DNA from: Microbispora amethystogenes
Lineage (GTDB): Bacteria > Actinomycetota > Actinomycetes > Streptosporangiales > Streptosporangiaceae
Reading direction: 5' to 3'
Assembly (NCBI RefSeq): GCF_016863015.1
Contig: NZ_BOOB01000038.1
Location: 101,491-165,490 of the forward strand
Length of the DNA: 64,000 nt
A program made the position numbers and the translations under genes. The notes beneath the pieces are model-generated. The model made no database searches. It was not told the DNA's origin and worked only from the letters and a program-made list of their open reading frames with translations. This document shows, in pieces, positions 26,197-35,241 of this stretch; position 1 is the first letter of the stretch; each line of letters starts with the position of its first letter.

Positions 26197-27162
26197 GTGC
26201 TGCCTGAGGTTGAGGCCTGGCTGGCCCGGCGTACCTCGTCGGCGGCGGACTGGCCGGTCCGCGCCCTGCTGGCCGCCAAGGGGGACAGCAGGATCTCGGT
26301 GGTGCTGCCCGCCAGGAACGAGGCGGAGACGGTCGGGGAGATCGTCGCCGCGGTCCGCCGCGACCTGGTGGAGGCCGTCCCATTGGTGGACGAGCTGGTG
26401 GTGATCGACTCCCGGTCGGCGGACGGGACGGCGGAGCGGGCGTTACGCGCCGGCGCGAAGGTCTTCGCGCAGGACGAGATCCTCCCCGAGCTGCACGACC
26501 CGCGATTCGACGGGAAGGGCGAGGTGCTGTGGAAGTCCCTCGCCGTGACCACCGGTGACCTGGTGGTGTTCGTCGACGCCGATCTGCGCGAGTTCCGGAC
26601 CTCGTTCGTGACCGGCCTGCTCGGGCCGCTGCTGGCCGACCCCTCGGTCGCGTACGTCAAGGCGTGCTACGACCGGCCGCTGCTCGGGGCGGCCGAGCCG
26701 AACGCGGGAGGCAGGGTCACCGAGCTGGTCGCCCGGCCGCTGCTCAACCTGCACTGGCCGCTGCTCGCGGGGTTCGTGCAGCCGCTCGCGGGCGAGTACG
26801 CCGGCCGCCGCGCGGTCCTGGAGCGGGTGCCGTTCGTCACCGGGTACGGCGTGGAGCTGGGACTTCTCATCGACCTGCTCGACCAGGTGGGGCTCGACGC
26901 GCTCGCCCAGGTCGACCTGGGGCGCCGGATCCACTCGCACCAGTCCACGGAGGCGCTCGGCGGGATGGCCGGGCAGATCATGCACACCGCCTGGGCCCGG
27001 CTGGAGCGCCAGGATCGGATCATTCCGCTGCACGAGCCGTCGTCCCGGATGGTGCAGTTCGAGCGCGGCCACGCCGGGCACCGCGCGGTCACGCGGGACG
27101 TCGCGGTGGCCGAGCGCCCGCCGATGGCGACGGTCCCGCAGTACGCGTCCCGACTGCGCTGA
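26197..27162 (+). CDS. gpgS: Glucosyl-3-phosphoglycerate synthase
   Basis: Family 81/GT2-like glucosyltransferase, 321 aa, making glucosyl-3-phosphoglycerate from a nucleotide-glucose donor and 3-phosphoglycerate, a step toward glucosylglycerate and methylglucose polysaccharides. Visible: ISVVLPARNEAETV nucleotide-binding strand, GKGEVLWKSLA, the metal-binding FVDADLR, and LAGEYAGRRAVLE with VTGYGVELGLLID. GTG 26197 is preferred for its GGGGGAGGG ribosome site and family N-terminus (LPEVEAWLARRTSSAADWP); a TTG at 26167 would add ten residues. Confidence 0.93.
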   Translation: MLPEVEAWLARRTSSAADWPVRALLAAKGDSRISVVLPARNEAETVGEIVAAVRRDLVEAVPLVDELVVIDSRSADGTAERALRAGAKVFAQDEILPELHDPRFDGKGEVLWKSLAVTTGDLVVFVDADLREFRTSFVTGLLGPLLADPSVAYVKACYDRPLLGAAEPNAGGRVTELVARPLLNLHWPLLAGFVQPLAGEYAGRRAVLERVPFVTGYGVELGLLIDLLDQVGLDALAQVDLGRRIHSHQSTEALGGMAGQIMHTAWARLERQDRIIPLHEPSSRMVQFERGHAGHRAVTRDVAVAERPPMATVPQYASRLR

Positions 27163-27179
27163 GCGGCGCTCCCTCGGTG

Positions 27180-27198
27180 GTGTTACCGTTGGTAACAC
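27180..27198. promoter_or_regulatory. Perfect palindrome GTGTTACC-GTT-GGTAACAC
   Basis: Eight-bp perfect arms separated by GTT, 20 bp before the acyl-CoA dehydrogenase ATG, so it would overlap the promoter or transcript start. It is nearly the same as the site before the lipase at 7948-7965. The shape is typical of a TetR-family lipid regulator operator; the regulator is not in the window. Confidence 0.65.
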
Positions 27199-27218
27199 TG
27201 TGGAGAGGAGAGGCCCCG

Positions 27219-28430
27219 ATGACCTTCTGCCCGGAGTTGAGCGGCGACGTCCGCGAGGTGCGCGACTGGGTCCACGAGTTCGCCCGGGACGTCATACGGC
27301 CCGCCGGGGCGGAATGGGACGAGCGTGAGGAGACGCCCTGGCCGGTGATCCAGGAGGCCGCCAAGATCGGGCTGTACTCCCTGGACTTCTTCGCCCAGCA
27401 GTGGTTCGAGGAGTCGGGGCTCGGCCTGCCGGTGGCGTTCGAGGAGCTGTTCTGGGGAGACGCCGGGATCGGCCTGTCCATCGTCGGGACCGGCCTGGCC
27501 GCCGCGGCCCTCGCCTCCAACGGCACCCCCGAGCAGATGGGGGAGTGGCTGCCCGAGATGTTCGGCACCCCCGACGACGTCAGGCTCGGCGCGTTCTGCT
27601 CCTCCGAGCCCGACGCGGGCAGCGACGTCGGCGCGATCAGGACGCGGGCCGTCTACGACGAGGCCACGGACGAGTGGGTCCTGAACGGCGTGAAGACCTG
27701 GGCGACCAACGGCGGCATCGCCGCCGTCCACATCATCGTGGCCACGGTCGACCCGTCGCTGGGCACCCGGGGACAGGCGTCCTTCGTGGTCCCGCCCGGC
27801 ACGCCGGGCCTGTCGCAGGGCCAGAAGTTCAGGAAGCACGGCATCCGCGCCTCACACACGGCCGAGGTGGTCCTGGAGGACGTACGGGTGCCCGGCCGGT
27901 GCCTGCTCGGCGGCAAGGAGAAGCTGGACGAGCGGCTGGCCCGGGTGCGCGCCGGGGCGCGGGCCGGCGGGCAGGCCGCGATGCGCACGTTCGAGACCAC
28001 CCGTCCCACGGTCGCCGCGATGGCCGTCGGCATCGCCCGCGCCGCCTTCGAGTACGCCCGCGACTACGCGCGCGAACGCGAGCAGTTCGGCCGGAGGATC
28101 GGGGAGAACCAGGCCATCGCGTTCCTGCTCGCCGACATGGCCACCCGGGTGGACGTCGCCCGCCTGATGACCTGGCGAGCCGCCTGGATGGCCCGCCAGG
28201 GCAGGCCGTTCCAGCAGGCCGAGGGGTCGATGAGCAAGCTGGTCGCGAGCGAGACCGCCGTCTGGGTGACCGAGCAGGCGATCCAGATCCTCGGCGGGGC
28301 CGGCTACACCCGCGAGCACCCGGTCGAGCGCTTCCACCGCGACGCCAAGATCTACACCATCTTCGAGGGCACCTCCGAGATCCAGCGCCTCATCATCGGC
28401 CGCGCCGTCACCGGCCTCCCCGTCCGCTGA
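27219..28430 (+). CDS. Acyl-CoA dehydrogenase
   Basis: FAD flavoenzyme of fatty-acid beta-oxidation or a related pathway, 403 aa. It has [19 protein letters not shown] (FAD/substrate strand), [16 protein letters not shown], the [18 protein letters not shown] helix, and the C-terminal [18 protein letters not shown] followed by [15 protein letters not shown] with the usual catalytic-base Glu. ATG 27219 follows GGAGAGGAG. The operator at 27180 suggests induction by fatty acyl-CoA (inference). Confidence 0.95.
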   Translation: MTFCPELSGDVREVRDWVHEFARDVIRPAGAEWDEREETPWPVIQEAAKIGLYSLDFFAQQWFEESGLGLPVAFEELFWGDAGIGLSIVGTGLAAAALASNGTPEQMGEWLPEMFGTPDDVRLGAFCSSEPDAGSDVGAIRTRAVYDEATDEWVLNGVKTWATNGGIAAVHIIVATVDPSLGTRGQASFVVPPGTPGLSQGQKFRKHGIRASHTAEVVLEDVRVPGRCLLGGKEKLDERLARVRAGARAGGQAAMRTFETTRPTVAAMAVGIARAAFEYARDYAREREQFGRRIGENQAIAFLLADMATRVDVARLMTWRAAWMARQGRPFQQAEGSMSKLVASETAVWVTEQAIQILGGAGYTREHPVERFHRDAKIYTIFEGTSEIQRLIIGRAVTGLPVR

Positions 28431-28457
28431 TTCCACCCTGGCCGTCATCCACGCCGG

Positions 28458-29066
28458 TCAGTGCGCTGTGGTGGGGTGGCGCCACAGTGAGCCGGACCGG
28501 CGGCCGGGCAGTGCGACGGTCGCGATGTGCTCGAACCCGCACCGGGCGTAGTACGCCTGCAGCGGGATCGCCTCGCGGGCGACGTTGAGCCACACCCACG
28601 GGAAGCCCTGGCGGCGGGCATGGTGGATGGTCCACTCGATCAGCATTCGGCCCAGCGTGCCCGGTGGCGGCGTGGGGACGTCCCAGCCGGGCGGCTGGTG
28701 CGGGTGGGGGCGTACGACGGCGAGCCTGTGCAGGATCAGGGCCTTGTCCTCGACGGGGTCGAGGCCGGCCGCGCCGAACTCGGGGTCGGGGCACTGGTCG
28801 ACGGCCAAGGTGGCCTGCGGCCAGCGGCCGGAGTGTTCGACCAGCCGGATCGCGCCACTGGTGATGCCGGGGGTGACGCGGTCCGGGCCGAACCCGGCTT
28901 TGGGCCAGCCGTCGCCCTGATCACGCTCGTGTATCCAGGCGGCGGAGGCGTTGAGCAGGGCAAGGACGGTGCCGGTGTCGTCTGGGACGGCCCGGCGGAT
29001 GGTGTACGGCGCGGGCAGGGCGGGCGCCGAGCCCTGATATCGCTGCAAGGCCGCTCCCGTGGTCAC
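28458..29066 (-). CDS. GNAT-family N-acetyltransferase
   Basis: Acetyltransferase of 202 aa. GNAT features: LHRLAVV beta-4 strand, an acyl-CoA pyrophosphate loop region LGRMLIEWTIHHARRQG, VWLNVAR, and AYYARCGFEHIA near the end. The substrate (protein, small molecule or tRNA) is unknown. The start is uncertain: GTG 29066 has no ribosome site, while TTG 29048 follows GGGAG. It lies 67 bp after the HEPN gene on the same strand and may share its transcript. Confidence 0.85.
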   Translation of the reverse strand: MTTGAALQRYQGSAPALPAPYTIRRAVPDDTGTVLALLNASAAWIHERDQGDGWPKAGFGPDRVTPGITSGAIRLVEHSGRWPQATLAVDQCPDPEFGAAGLDPVEDKALILHRLAVVRPHPHQPPGWDVPTPPPGTLGRMLIEWTIHHARRQGFPWVWLNVAREAIPLQAYYARCGFEHIATVALPGRRSGSLWRHPTTAH

Positions 29067-29133
29067 GTCTGTGGCTGGGCGTGCGAACAGCTTGCCATGG
29101 AGCGCGAGAATCCGGGCTCGTCAGCCGACGGCG

Positions 29134-30678
29134 TCAGAGGAGGATTCCGCCGGCCAGGAACTCGTTCAGGGCCGCGATGATGATCTCCCGCGCCTCCGGG
29201 CGCGCGAGGGCGCTCGGCTGCAACGACGGGTATTTTCCATAGTCGGCGGATTCGAGCTGGTCGCGGAGACGGGCCGCCCCCGGAAGAATGGCCAGCCTTT
29301 CGGCGAGCCGCGCCATGCGCTCCCGTGATGCGCCGTGATTGCGTACGGAACCGAAGTTGACGGCCAGGACGGACTTCGCGGGGCCGGTGTAGACGCTCCA
29401 CACGGAGGCCTTGTCGGAGCCGAGATTGAACCAGGCGGTGACCGAGGGATACGCGCCTTCGCCGAAGTAGTACTCGTGGAAGGACGGGTGGCTCTCGGCG
29501 TGACGGTAGACGGCCAGCAGTGTGTCGCGTACGTCGGCGGGGCAGTACTGCTCGACGGCCTGGAGGAAGCTGGGCTCGTCCCAGGTGCGTTTTCCCCGAG
29601 AACGGTCAGCTTGTCCTGCTTCGGTGGCCGAGGGGGTGGTCCGGATCGCATCGGGACTCACTTCCGGAAGGGAGTCACCGAGGGCCAGCTGGATGGCGAT
29701 GGCCATCGTTTCGAGCCATTCGATGGTCGCCTCCGCCTCGTCGGCGGTGATCGGGGTCTTCTGCCCGGTCCGGTCCGGGTCGTGGTCGGCGGTGTGGGCG
29801 ATGTTGTTCCGGCGCCAGGCGATCTCCCGGAGCCTGGTGCGGACGCCGTCCGCGGTGATCGGGTTCCTGGTGTCCTGGGCGGTCAGGACCTCGGCGACTC
29901 TGACCCAGAGGTTCACCTCGCTGACGTGCGCGAACCCTTCCTTGATCTTGTCTGGGTTCTGGAAGGTCATGAAGGAGAAATGCCGCTCCAGGTGCGCACG
30001 GAAGGTCTCCCCGAGAGGCTCGTCGTGATGGTGAACCTTCTCGAACAGTTCGACGGGGATGCTCAGGCTGTTGAACTTGCGAGGCCGGGGCAGTTCCGGG
30101 GTCAGCGCGAGGCCCATCGCCCGATCCACGATCTCCCGCGTGACCCAGTGGTCGAGGGCCGCCACGGCCTGAGTCCAGGCGGCGCGGTAGAGGTCGGTGA
30201 CGTCGAAGGAGCCGACCGCGAGCCGCTCCAGATTGCGGCCGCCGTCGACGAGCTGCCGGGCGTACTCGAGGTTCTGCTGGAACTGCTCGAACGCGGCCGG
30301 AGTCGGGTCACGCGGAGGCACGGGTGAGGGAGCGTTTGTGTTCTGAGGAGGCAGTCTCCTCGCCCGATATTGACGTGCCAGTTCGCGGTAGAACTCGGTG
30401 CCGGGGAATTCCTGGAGCGCGCGGACGCCGGCCTCCGTGATCGCCCAGCCGTTCCGTTTGGTCATCCAGCCGAGCGAGGCGGCCTCTCCCGTGCGGAATC
30501 CCAGCTGCGCCCACCAGCGCGCCTGGCCGTGCGCGTTCGGAGCACGGAGTTCCGGGCCGATGGGCACTCGCTCCTCTACTTCTTTGCGCACTTCTCCTGG
30601 CGGCAGAGGCCGTCCGGCCTCCCGCAGAAGTTCGAAGGTCGCGCGGAGGATGGGAGAGATCTGATCGGCATAGGCCAT
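29134..30678 (-). CDS. wHTH-HEPN protein, candidate ribonuclease effector
   Basis: Three-part protein of 514 aa. Residues 1-105 look like the Mrr/McrB-type N-terminal winged helix (ISPILRATFELLREAG, ending GWAITEAGVRAL). Residues 150-335 are an all-helical HEPN-like domain with RRNNIAH at 289-295, an intact R-X4-H ribonuclease motif (Arg290, His295). A linker (about 340-362) leads to a C-terminal alpha/beta domain (365-510) with FGEGAYPSVTAWFNLG, similar to domains at the ends of nuclease-associated proteins but not one I can name. It may be a nucleic-acid-triggered RNase in defence or stress (inference). ATG 30678 follows an AGGA ribosome site. Divergent from a patatin gene. Confidence 0.7.
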   Translation of the reverse strand: MAYADQISPILRATFELLREAGRPLPPGEVRKEVEERVPIGPELRAPNAHGQARWWAQLGFRTGEAASLGWMTKRNGWAITEAGVRALQEFPGTEFYRELARQYRARRLPPQNTNAPSPVPPRDPTPAAFEQFQQNLEYARQLVDGGRNLERLAVGSFDVTDLYRAAWTQAVAALDHWVTREIVDRAMGLALTPELPRPRKFNSLSIPVELFEKVHHHDEPLGETFRAHLERHFSFMTFQNPDKIKEGFAHVSEVNLWVRVAEVLTAQDTRNPITADGVRTRLREIAWRRNNIAHTADHDPDRTGQKTPITADEAEATIEWLETMAIAIQLALGDSLPEVSPDAIRTTPSATEAGQADRSRGKRTWDEPSFLQAVEQYCPADVRDTLLAVYRHAESHPSFHEYYFGEGAYPSVTAWFNLGSDKASVWSVYTGPAKSVLAVNFGSVRNHGASRERMARLAERLAILPGAARLRDQLESADYGKYPSLQPSALARPEAREIIIAALNEFLAGGILL

Positions 30679-30891
30679 GGGGGAGATTCCTGCCTTTCGA
30701 CTGTCGCCTCCGGCAGGATAAACACGATCCCAAGGGGAAATACCCCGTTCCACTTCATGCCGTGAGGGTTCAGAGGAAAGCACACGGGTGGAGGGATTCG
30801 CGGAGGTCCGGGGTCTCTGCCTATAGCGGATGAAACGAGGACGTACGGGTAGGAAGGGAGATCGGGCCGGGGGAGCGTGGGGAAGCGACCG

Positions 30892-31869
30892 ATGACGACG
30901 GCGTTCATCCTGTGGGGCGGCGGCAGCCTGGGAGCCGCGCAGGTCGGCATGCTCCGCGCGCTCACCGCTCACGGCATCCGCGCCGACATGGTGGTGGGCG
31001 CCTCGATCGGGGCGCTCAACGGCGCCTACTACGCCTCCCGCCCGGACGCCGAGGGGGTGGAGGAACTGGCCCGGCTGTGGCTGTCGGTGAGCGGCCACGA
31101 CGTGTACCCGGTGAGCGGGCCCGACGTGCTCCGCACACTGGTGGGTAACCTGCCCCTCCACCCCCTGCGGGGAGCCCTGCAGGCGCTGGGCGTGCTCAAC
31201 TACACCTTCCCGCTCAATCCGGCCACGCTGGTCGCGGCCGTGCTGGGCCGCCGCAACTACCTGTTCGGCAACTCCGCCCTGCGGCGGTTCCTCGAACGCA
31301 TCCTGCCGATCCGCGCCCTGGAGGAGACGCGGACGCCGCTGTCGGTGCTCACCGCGGACGTCCGGACGGGCCGGCCGGTGGTCCTGTCACGGGGGCCCGC
31401 GCTGCCGGCGTTGCTGGCCAGCACCGCGATCCCGGCCCTGTATCCCACCGTGACGATCGGCGACCGGGTCCTCATGGACGGCGGCGTCGCCGACCTGACC
31501 ACCCTCGACTACGCGGTGGACGCGGGCGTCGACGAGGCGTACCTGCTGGCGCCCGGATTCACCTGCCACCTGCCGGCCGCGCCGTCGACGGCGATCGCCA
31601 TGGCCCTGCACGGCTACAACCTGCTCAGCGAGCAGCGCATCAGCGCCTCGATCAGGCAGAACAGGCGGCGGACCCGCCTCCACGTGCTGCCGCCGCTCTG
31701 CCCGGTCGAGGTGCTGCCCGTCGACTTCCGCGCCACAGCCGACATGATCGAACGTGCGACCCTGTCGGCCACCCACTGGCTGGAGCGGCGCGAACCCCAC
31801 CCCGCTCTCGCCCGCCCGCTCGGCTTCCCGCACGAAGCGGACCATGGGTGGCACCCGCCCGGTTGTTAA
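30892..31869 (+). CDS. Patatin-like phospholipase
   Basis: Ser-Asp lipid acyl hydrolase of 325 aa. GGGSLGAAQVG near residue 7 forms the oxyanion hole, the nucleophile Ser is in GASIGAL (about 35-41) and the catalytic Asp in MDGGVAD (about 195). No signal peptide is seen, so it should act from the cytoplasm on membrane lipids. ATG 30892 is 6 nt after GGGGAAG; GTG 30877 is the alternative. Its tail meets the DUF6493-type gene with a 4-bp gap. Patatins can be defence effectors, but nothing here shows that. Confidence 0.9.
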   Translation: MTTAFILWGGGSLGAAQVGMLRALTAHGIRADMVVGASIGALNGAYYASRPDAEGVEELARLWLSVSGHDVYPVSGPDVLRTLVGNLPLHPLRGALQALGVLNYTFPLNPATLVAAVLGRRNYLFGNSALRRFLERILPIRALEETRTPLSVLTADVRTGRPVVLSRGPALPALLASTAIPALYPTVTIGDRVLMDGGVADLTTLDYAVDAGVDEAYLLAPGFTCHLPAAPSTAIAMALHGYNLLSEQRISASIRQNRRRTRLHVLPPLCPVEVLPVDFRATADMIERATLSATHWLERREPHPALARPLGFPHEADHGWHPPGC

Positions 31870-31873
31870 AAAT

Positions 31874-34561
31874 CTACGTTGTAAAGGCGCCGCCGGAAAG
31901 CTGTCCGTGCAGCCGGCGCGCCTGACGGACAAGTTCACTCGCCCGGCGCCGACCGGCCAGTTCGGCGACGACGGGGAGGTCGCCCCGGGCGTCCGCCCAT
32001 TCGCCCACGTCGGCGGCGAACCTCATCAGCCGGGTGTGCGCGGGGGTGGCCCGCTCGCCGGGGCGCGGCAGGCGGCCGGGCAGCAGGCCCCGCATGATCT
32101 GCCACACCTCCCGATGCGCCCCACGCTCGGCCGCCGTCCGGAGCGCCTCCATGACCCCGGCGAGACCGTCGGGCCTGCGCTCCAGCAGGACGGCGAGTTG
32201 CCTGCCGAGCTCCTCGCCGGGCAGGCCGCCGGTGGCGGCCAGGCGCAGCAGCGGCCCTACTGCTCCGCCGACCGGGCCCGCGTGCAGGTAGTGCGCCATG
32301 ATCAGCGCGACGCCCTGCCCGGCGGGACCGTCCGCCGTGACCAGCAGTTCGAGGTCGGCGGGTGTGGGCTTGTTCAGCGGCCAGAACGACCGCAGCGTCC
32401 AGGCCGACCGGGCGGCGGCAAGTTCGCGGTGCCCGGCGAGCACGGCGAGCAGCCGTTCGCACGCCTCGTCGTGGAACCGGGGAGTGAGCAGGTCACCCAG
32501 CACCTCCCGGTGCTCCGGTCCGCACACGAACTCCGAGAAGACGCGGACGTCGCCCTGGTGGGTGTCCCAGCGCAAAATCACCTCCGGTTCGGCGGGCCGG
32601 TCCGTGAGCCATCGCGCGACTGTGCGCCCCGCCGGGCTCGTCAGGGCGGCGGCCCGCGTGGCGACCTCGCCGGGGACGGTGCGGCCGAGCCGGAGCAGAG
32701 CCTGCCGCAGGTCCAGCGGCAGCGCCTGCACGCCGTCGCGCTCGTAGCCCTCGATCCGCTCCACCAGCGCATCCGGGTCGAGGATGCCGTTGGCCCGGGT
32801 GGGCGTGCCCAGCAGGTACGCCGGCAGCCGGTCTTCGAGTTGCGCCTGGTAGACCTCGGCGTACCGCATGAGCGTCCAGACTCTCGCGCCCGCACCGTGC
32901 CTCATGTCCGGGACCCGCTCCGTGACGGTCTCCGTGCCCTGCGGGTGCGCCTGGCGCCACGCGCCCGGCTCGGCCAGTTCCTTCGCCATCGCCGCGGCCC
33001 AGTCGGCGGTGTCCCACCAGGGTGTCCACGGGTGGCTGCGGCTCCAGTGACGGGTGAGCGGAGCCAGGGCGCCGACCAGACGGTCGCGCCCGCCGCCGGT
33101 CCGGTGCCGGGCCGCCAGCCGGACGAAGCCGTCCAGCCATCTCTCGTGGGCGCGCCAGTCGTACTCCGTCAGCGTGATCCGGGCCAGCTCCTCCGGCGTC
33201 TCGGGGGCGGGCGGCATGGGCGTGGGTTCGGGGACCGCCGGGAGCGGCACGGGGACGAACCGCGCCGGCTCCGGCTCCGGCTCCGGCGCCGCCGCGACCT
33301 CGCCGCCGAAGACCGCCGCCAGCCGGGAGCCCTCGTGCGCGGGCAGCGCCGCGACCGCGTCCCGGATCATGTCCGCGCCCAGCGGGGTGAACCGGTCCGC
33401 GTGCTTGACCGCCAGCTTCACGGCCCGTTCCCGGGCGTCGCCCGACTCGCTGCCCAGCGCGGCGGTTAGTGCGGGGGCGTAGGCGTCGGCGTCTTCGGCG
33501 GGGTCCTTCAGCAACCGGTCGAGCCAGGTCAGCCCGGCCCGCACCAGCCGGCCCTCGGCGCGGAACAGCAGCGCTTCGACGGCCTCACCGGCCTGCTCGG
33601 CCGGGATCGGCCCCAGGCGGCGGACCTGCCGGAGCGCGAGGTCGGCCACGTTGGCCGCAGCGGCCGGGAGCAACGCCAGATAGTCCCGCGCGTACGGCGC
33701 GATCTCCTCTGGGGAGGGGGCGAGCTGGTCGTGCAGGAAGACGAAGAAGCGCTGGTCGGCGGCCTGCCCGCCGCGCAGGAACCGGCTGCGGCACCCGTCG
33801 AGCAGAGCCGCGCGCCCGACCCGGCCGTCCTTGGCAAGGGCGGTCAGCACGGCGGGCCAGTTCCGGTGGGTACGGAGCAGTCTGCCCACGCCCTCGGCCT
33901 CGAACAGCCTCGGCAGCATCGCGTCCAGCAGCGGATCCGCGGGCAGGTCGTCGGAGAGAGTCGCGGCGACCCAGGCGAGGGTGAGGGGGTCGTGCTCGGG
34001 GGGCTCGGCTCCGCTCTCGCGCAGCAGCCGCAGGGCGAGCCGTACCCGCCGGTCGGGCCGGGGGCGGGCGCCGCGCAACCGCCGCGCCAGCCGTACGGCG
34101 AGATCTCTGCGCCATTCCGGCAGCCGGGCCGCCACGACCGCGGCGATGAGCGGGACGTCGTCGGTGTCCGCGGGCTCCCAGCCGCGGTCGAAGTCGCGTC
34201 TGTTCAGCCACGTGGCGACGGCCGCGGCGCCGGGGAGAACCGCGGCGCCGGCGACCCGTACGGGCTCGATCCAGCGGTTCCGAACGCTCGGTCCGTCCAC
34301 CGTGTAGGCCTCGGCGAACTCGTGGACCGATCGCCCCGTCCGCGCGGCCCGCTCGCACAGCTCCTCCCACCGAGCCTGGCGCGCCTGCTCCCGTCTCCTC
34401 TCCTCGCGCGCCGCGGCCTCCCGGGCGGCGGGAAGGTATCCGGGCAGTTCCCGCGCCACCTCGCGGCGCGCGTCGTCGTCGAGGTCCAGCACGGCCGTCG
34501 CGACGGCGGAGGCGTCGCCGGCGTCTATTCCGGAACGGACCGCGTCCCAGGGGTTCGTCAT
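31874..34561 (-). CDS. DUF6493-type large uncharacterised protein
   Basis: Cytoplasmic protein of 895 aa with many Ala/Leu/Arg-rich helices resembling HEAT/ARM-like solenoid repeats, especially 200-430 and 700-880. A Pro/Glu-rich linker lies near 450-490. There is no enzymatic motif. It resembles DUF6493, which in other actinobacteria is often near SWIM-finger and AAA+/VWA genes; those partners are absent here. It starts at ATG 34561, 106 bp from the divergent Nudix-like gene. Function unknown. Confidence 0.75.
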   Translation of the reverse strand: MTNPWDAVRSGIDAGDASAVATAVLDLDDDARREVARELPGYLPAAREAAAREERRREQARQARWEELCERAARTGRSVHEFAEAYTVDGPSVRNRWIEPVRVAGAAVLPGAAAVATWLNRRDFDRGWEPADTDDVPLIAAVVAARLPEWRRDLAVRLARRLRGARPRPDRRVRLALRLLRESGAEPPEHDPLTLAWVAATLSDDLPADPLLDAMLPRLFEAEGVGRLLRTHRNWPAVLTALAKDGRVGRAALLDGCRSRFLRGGQAADQRFFVFLHDQLAPSPEEIAPYARDYLALLPAAAANVADLALRQVRRLGPIPAEQAGEAVEALLFRAEGRLVRAGLTWLDRLLKDPAEDADAYAPALTAALGSESGDARERAVKLAVKHADRFTPLGADMIRDAVAALPAHEGSRLAAVFGGEVAAAPEPEPEPARFVPVPLPAVPEPTPMPPAPETPEELARITLTEYDWRAHERWLDGFVRLAARHRTGGGRDRLVGALAPLTRHWSRSHPWTPWWDTADWAAAMAKELAEPGAWRQAHPQGTETVTERVPDMRHGAGARVWTLMRYAEVYQAQLEDRLPAYLLGTPTRANGILDPDALVERIEGYERDGVQALPLDLRQALLRLGRTVPGEVATRAAALTSPAGRTVARWLTDRPAEPEVILRWDTHQGDVRVFSEFVCGPEHREVLGDLLTPRFHDEACERLLAVLAGHRELAAARSAWTLRSFWPLNKPTPADLELLVTADGPAGQGVALIMAHYLHAGPVGGAVGPLLRLAATGGLPGEELGRQLAVLLERRPDGLAGVMEALRTAAERGAHREVWQIMRGLLPGRLPRPGERATPAHTRLMRFAADVGEWADARGDLPVVAELAGRRRASELVRQARRLHGQLSGGAFTT

Positions 34562-34655
34562 GATCGGCACCATAGGAGAGCACACCGACAAGATCGGTTC
34601 GCGTCCCGCGGCCATGAGGTCGCCGATGTGGGGAACCACCCCTCGCCTGGGCAAG

Positions 34656-34661
34656 TACGAT
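34656..34661 (+). promoter_or_regulatory. TACGAT -10 of a leaderless transcript
   Basis: The TANNNT box ends 6 nt before the GTG at 34668, so transcription would begin at the start codon. There is no ribosome site before this GTG, which supports leaderless translation and fixes the start. Confidence 0.55.
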
Positions 34662-34667
34662 CGTCCC

Positions 34668-35204
34668 GTGACCGAAATGACCGAAACGACGCCAGGCTGG
34701 CTCGCCCCCGAGGACATCGAGTCCGTACGGGGCCGCATGCCGATCCTGTACGTGGACGCCGTGCCCGTGCGCGTGGACGACACGGGCATCGTCACCCGTG
34801 TCGGCCTGCTGCTGCGGATCGGCCCCGACGGAACCGTGAGCCGGGCGCTGGTCTCCGGCCGGGTGTACTACCACGAGCGCATCCGCGACGCGCTCCTGCG
34901 TCACCTGGAGAAGGACCTCGGGCCGGTGGCGCTGCCGAGCGTGCCGGTCTCCCCGGCGCCGTTCACGGTGGCCGAGTACTTCCCCACTCCCGGGGTCACG
35001 CCGTTCCACGACCCGCGCCAGCACGCGGTCTCGCTGGCGTACATCGTCCCGGTGCGCGGCGACTGCCGTCCCCGGCAGGACGCGCTCGACCTGGAGTGGT
35101 TCACGCCCGAGGAGGCGGCCTCCCCGGTCGTGCAGCAGGAGATGACCGGCGGCCAGGGCGTGCTGCTCAAGCAGGCCCTCGCCCACGTCGGCCGGTTGAC
35201 CTGA
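34668..35204 (+). CDS. Nudix-like hydrolase (DUF4916 type)
   Basis: Protein of 178 aa in the DUF4916 group, a Nudix-fold family in actinobacteria. It shows the WLAPEDIESVRGRMPILYVDAVPVRVD lead (as separate conserved parts), GLLLRIGPDGTVSRALVSGRVYYHERI, and a downstream FTPEEA element. I do not see the classic GX5EX7REUXEEXGU box, so metal-dependent hydrolysis is uncertain. GTG 34668 is chosen from the leaderless promoter; ATG 34677 is possible. Confidence 0.78.
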   Translation: MTEMTETTPGWLAPEDIESVRGRMPILYVDAVPVRVDDTGIVTRVGLLLRIGPDGTVSRALVSGRVYYHERIRDALLRHLEKDLGPVALPSVPVSPAPFTVAEYFPTPGVTPFHDPRQHAVSLAYIVPVRGDCRPRQDALDLEWFTPEEAASPVVQQEMTGGQGVLLKQALAHVGRLT

Positions 35205-35241
35205 CGCGGACGCCGCCGCGCCGGGCCGCCCACCCGAGTGA

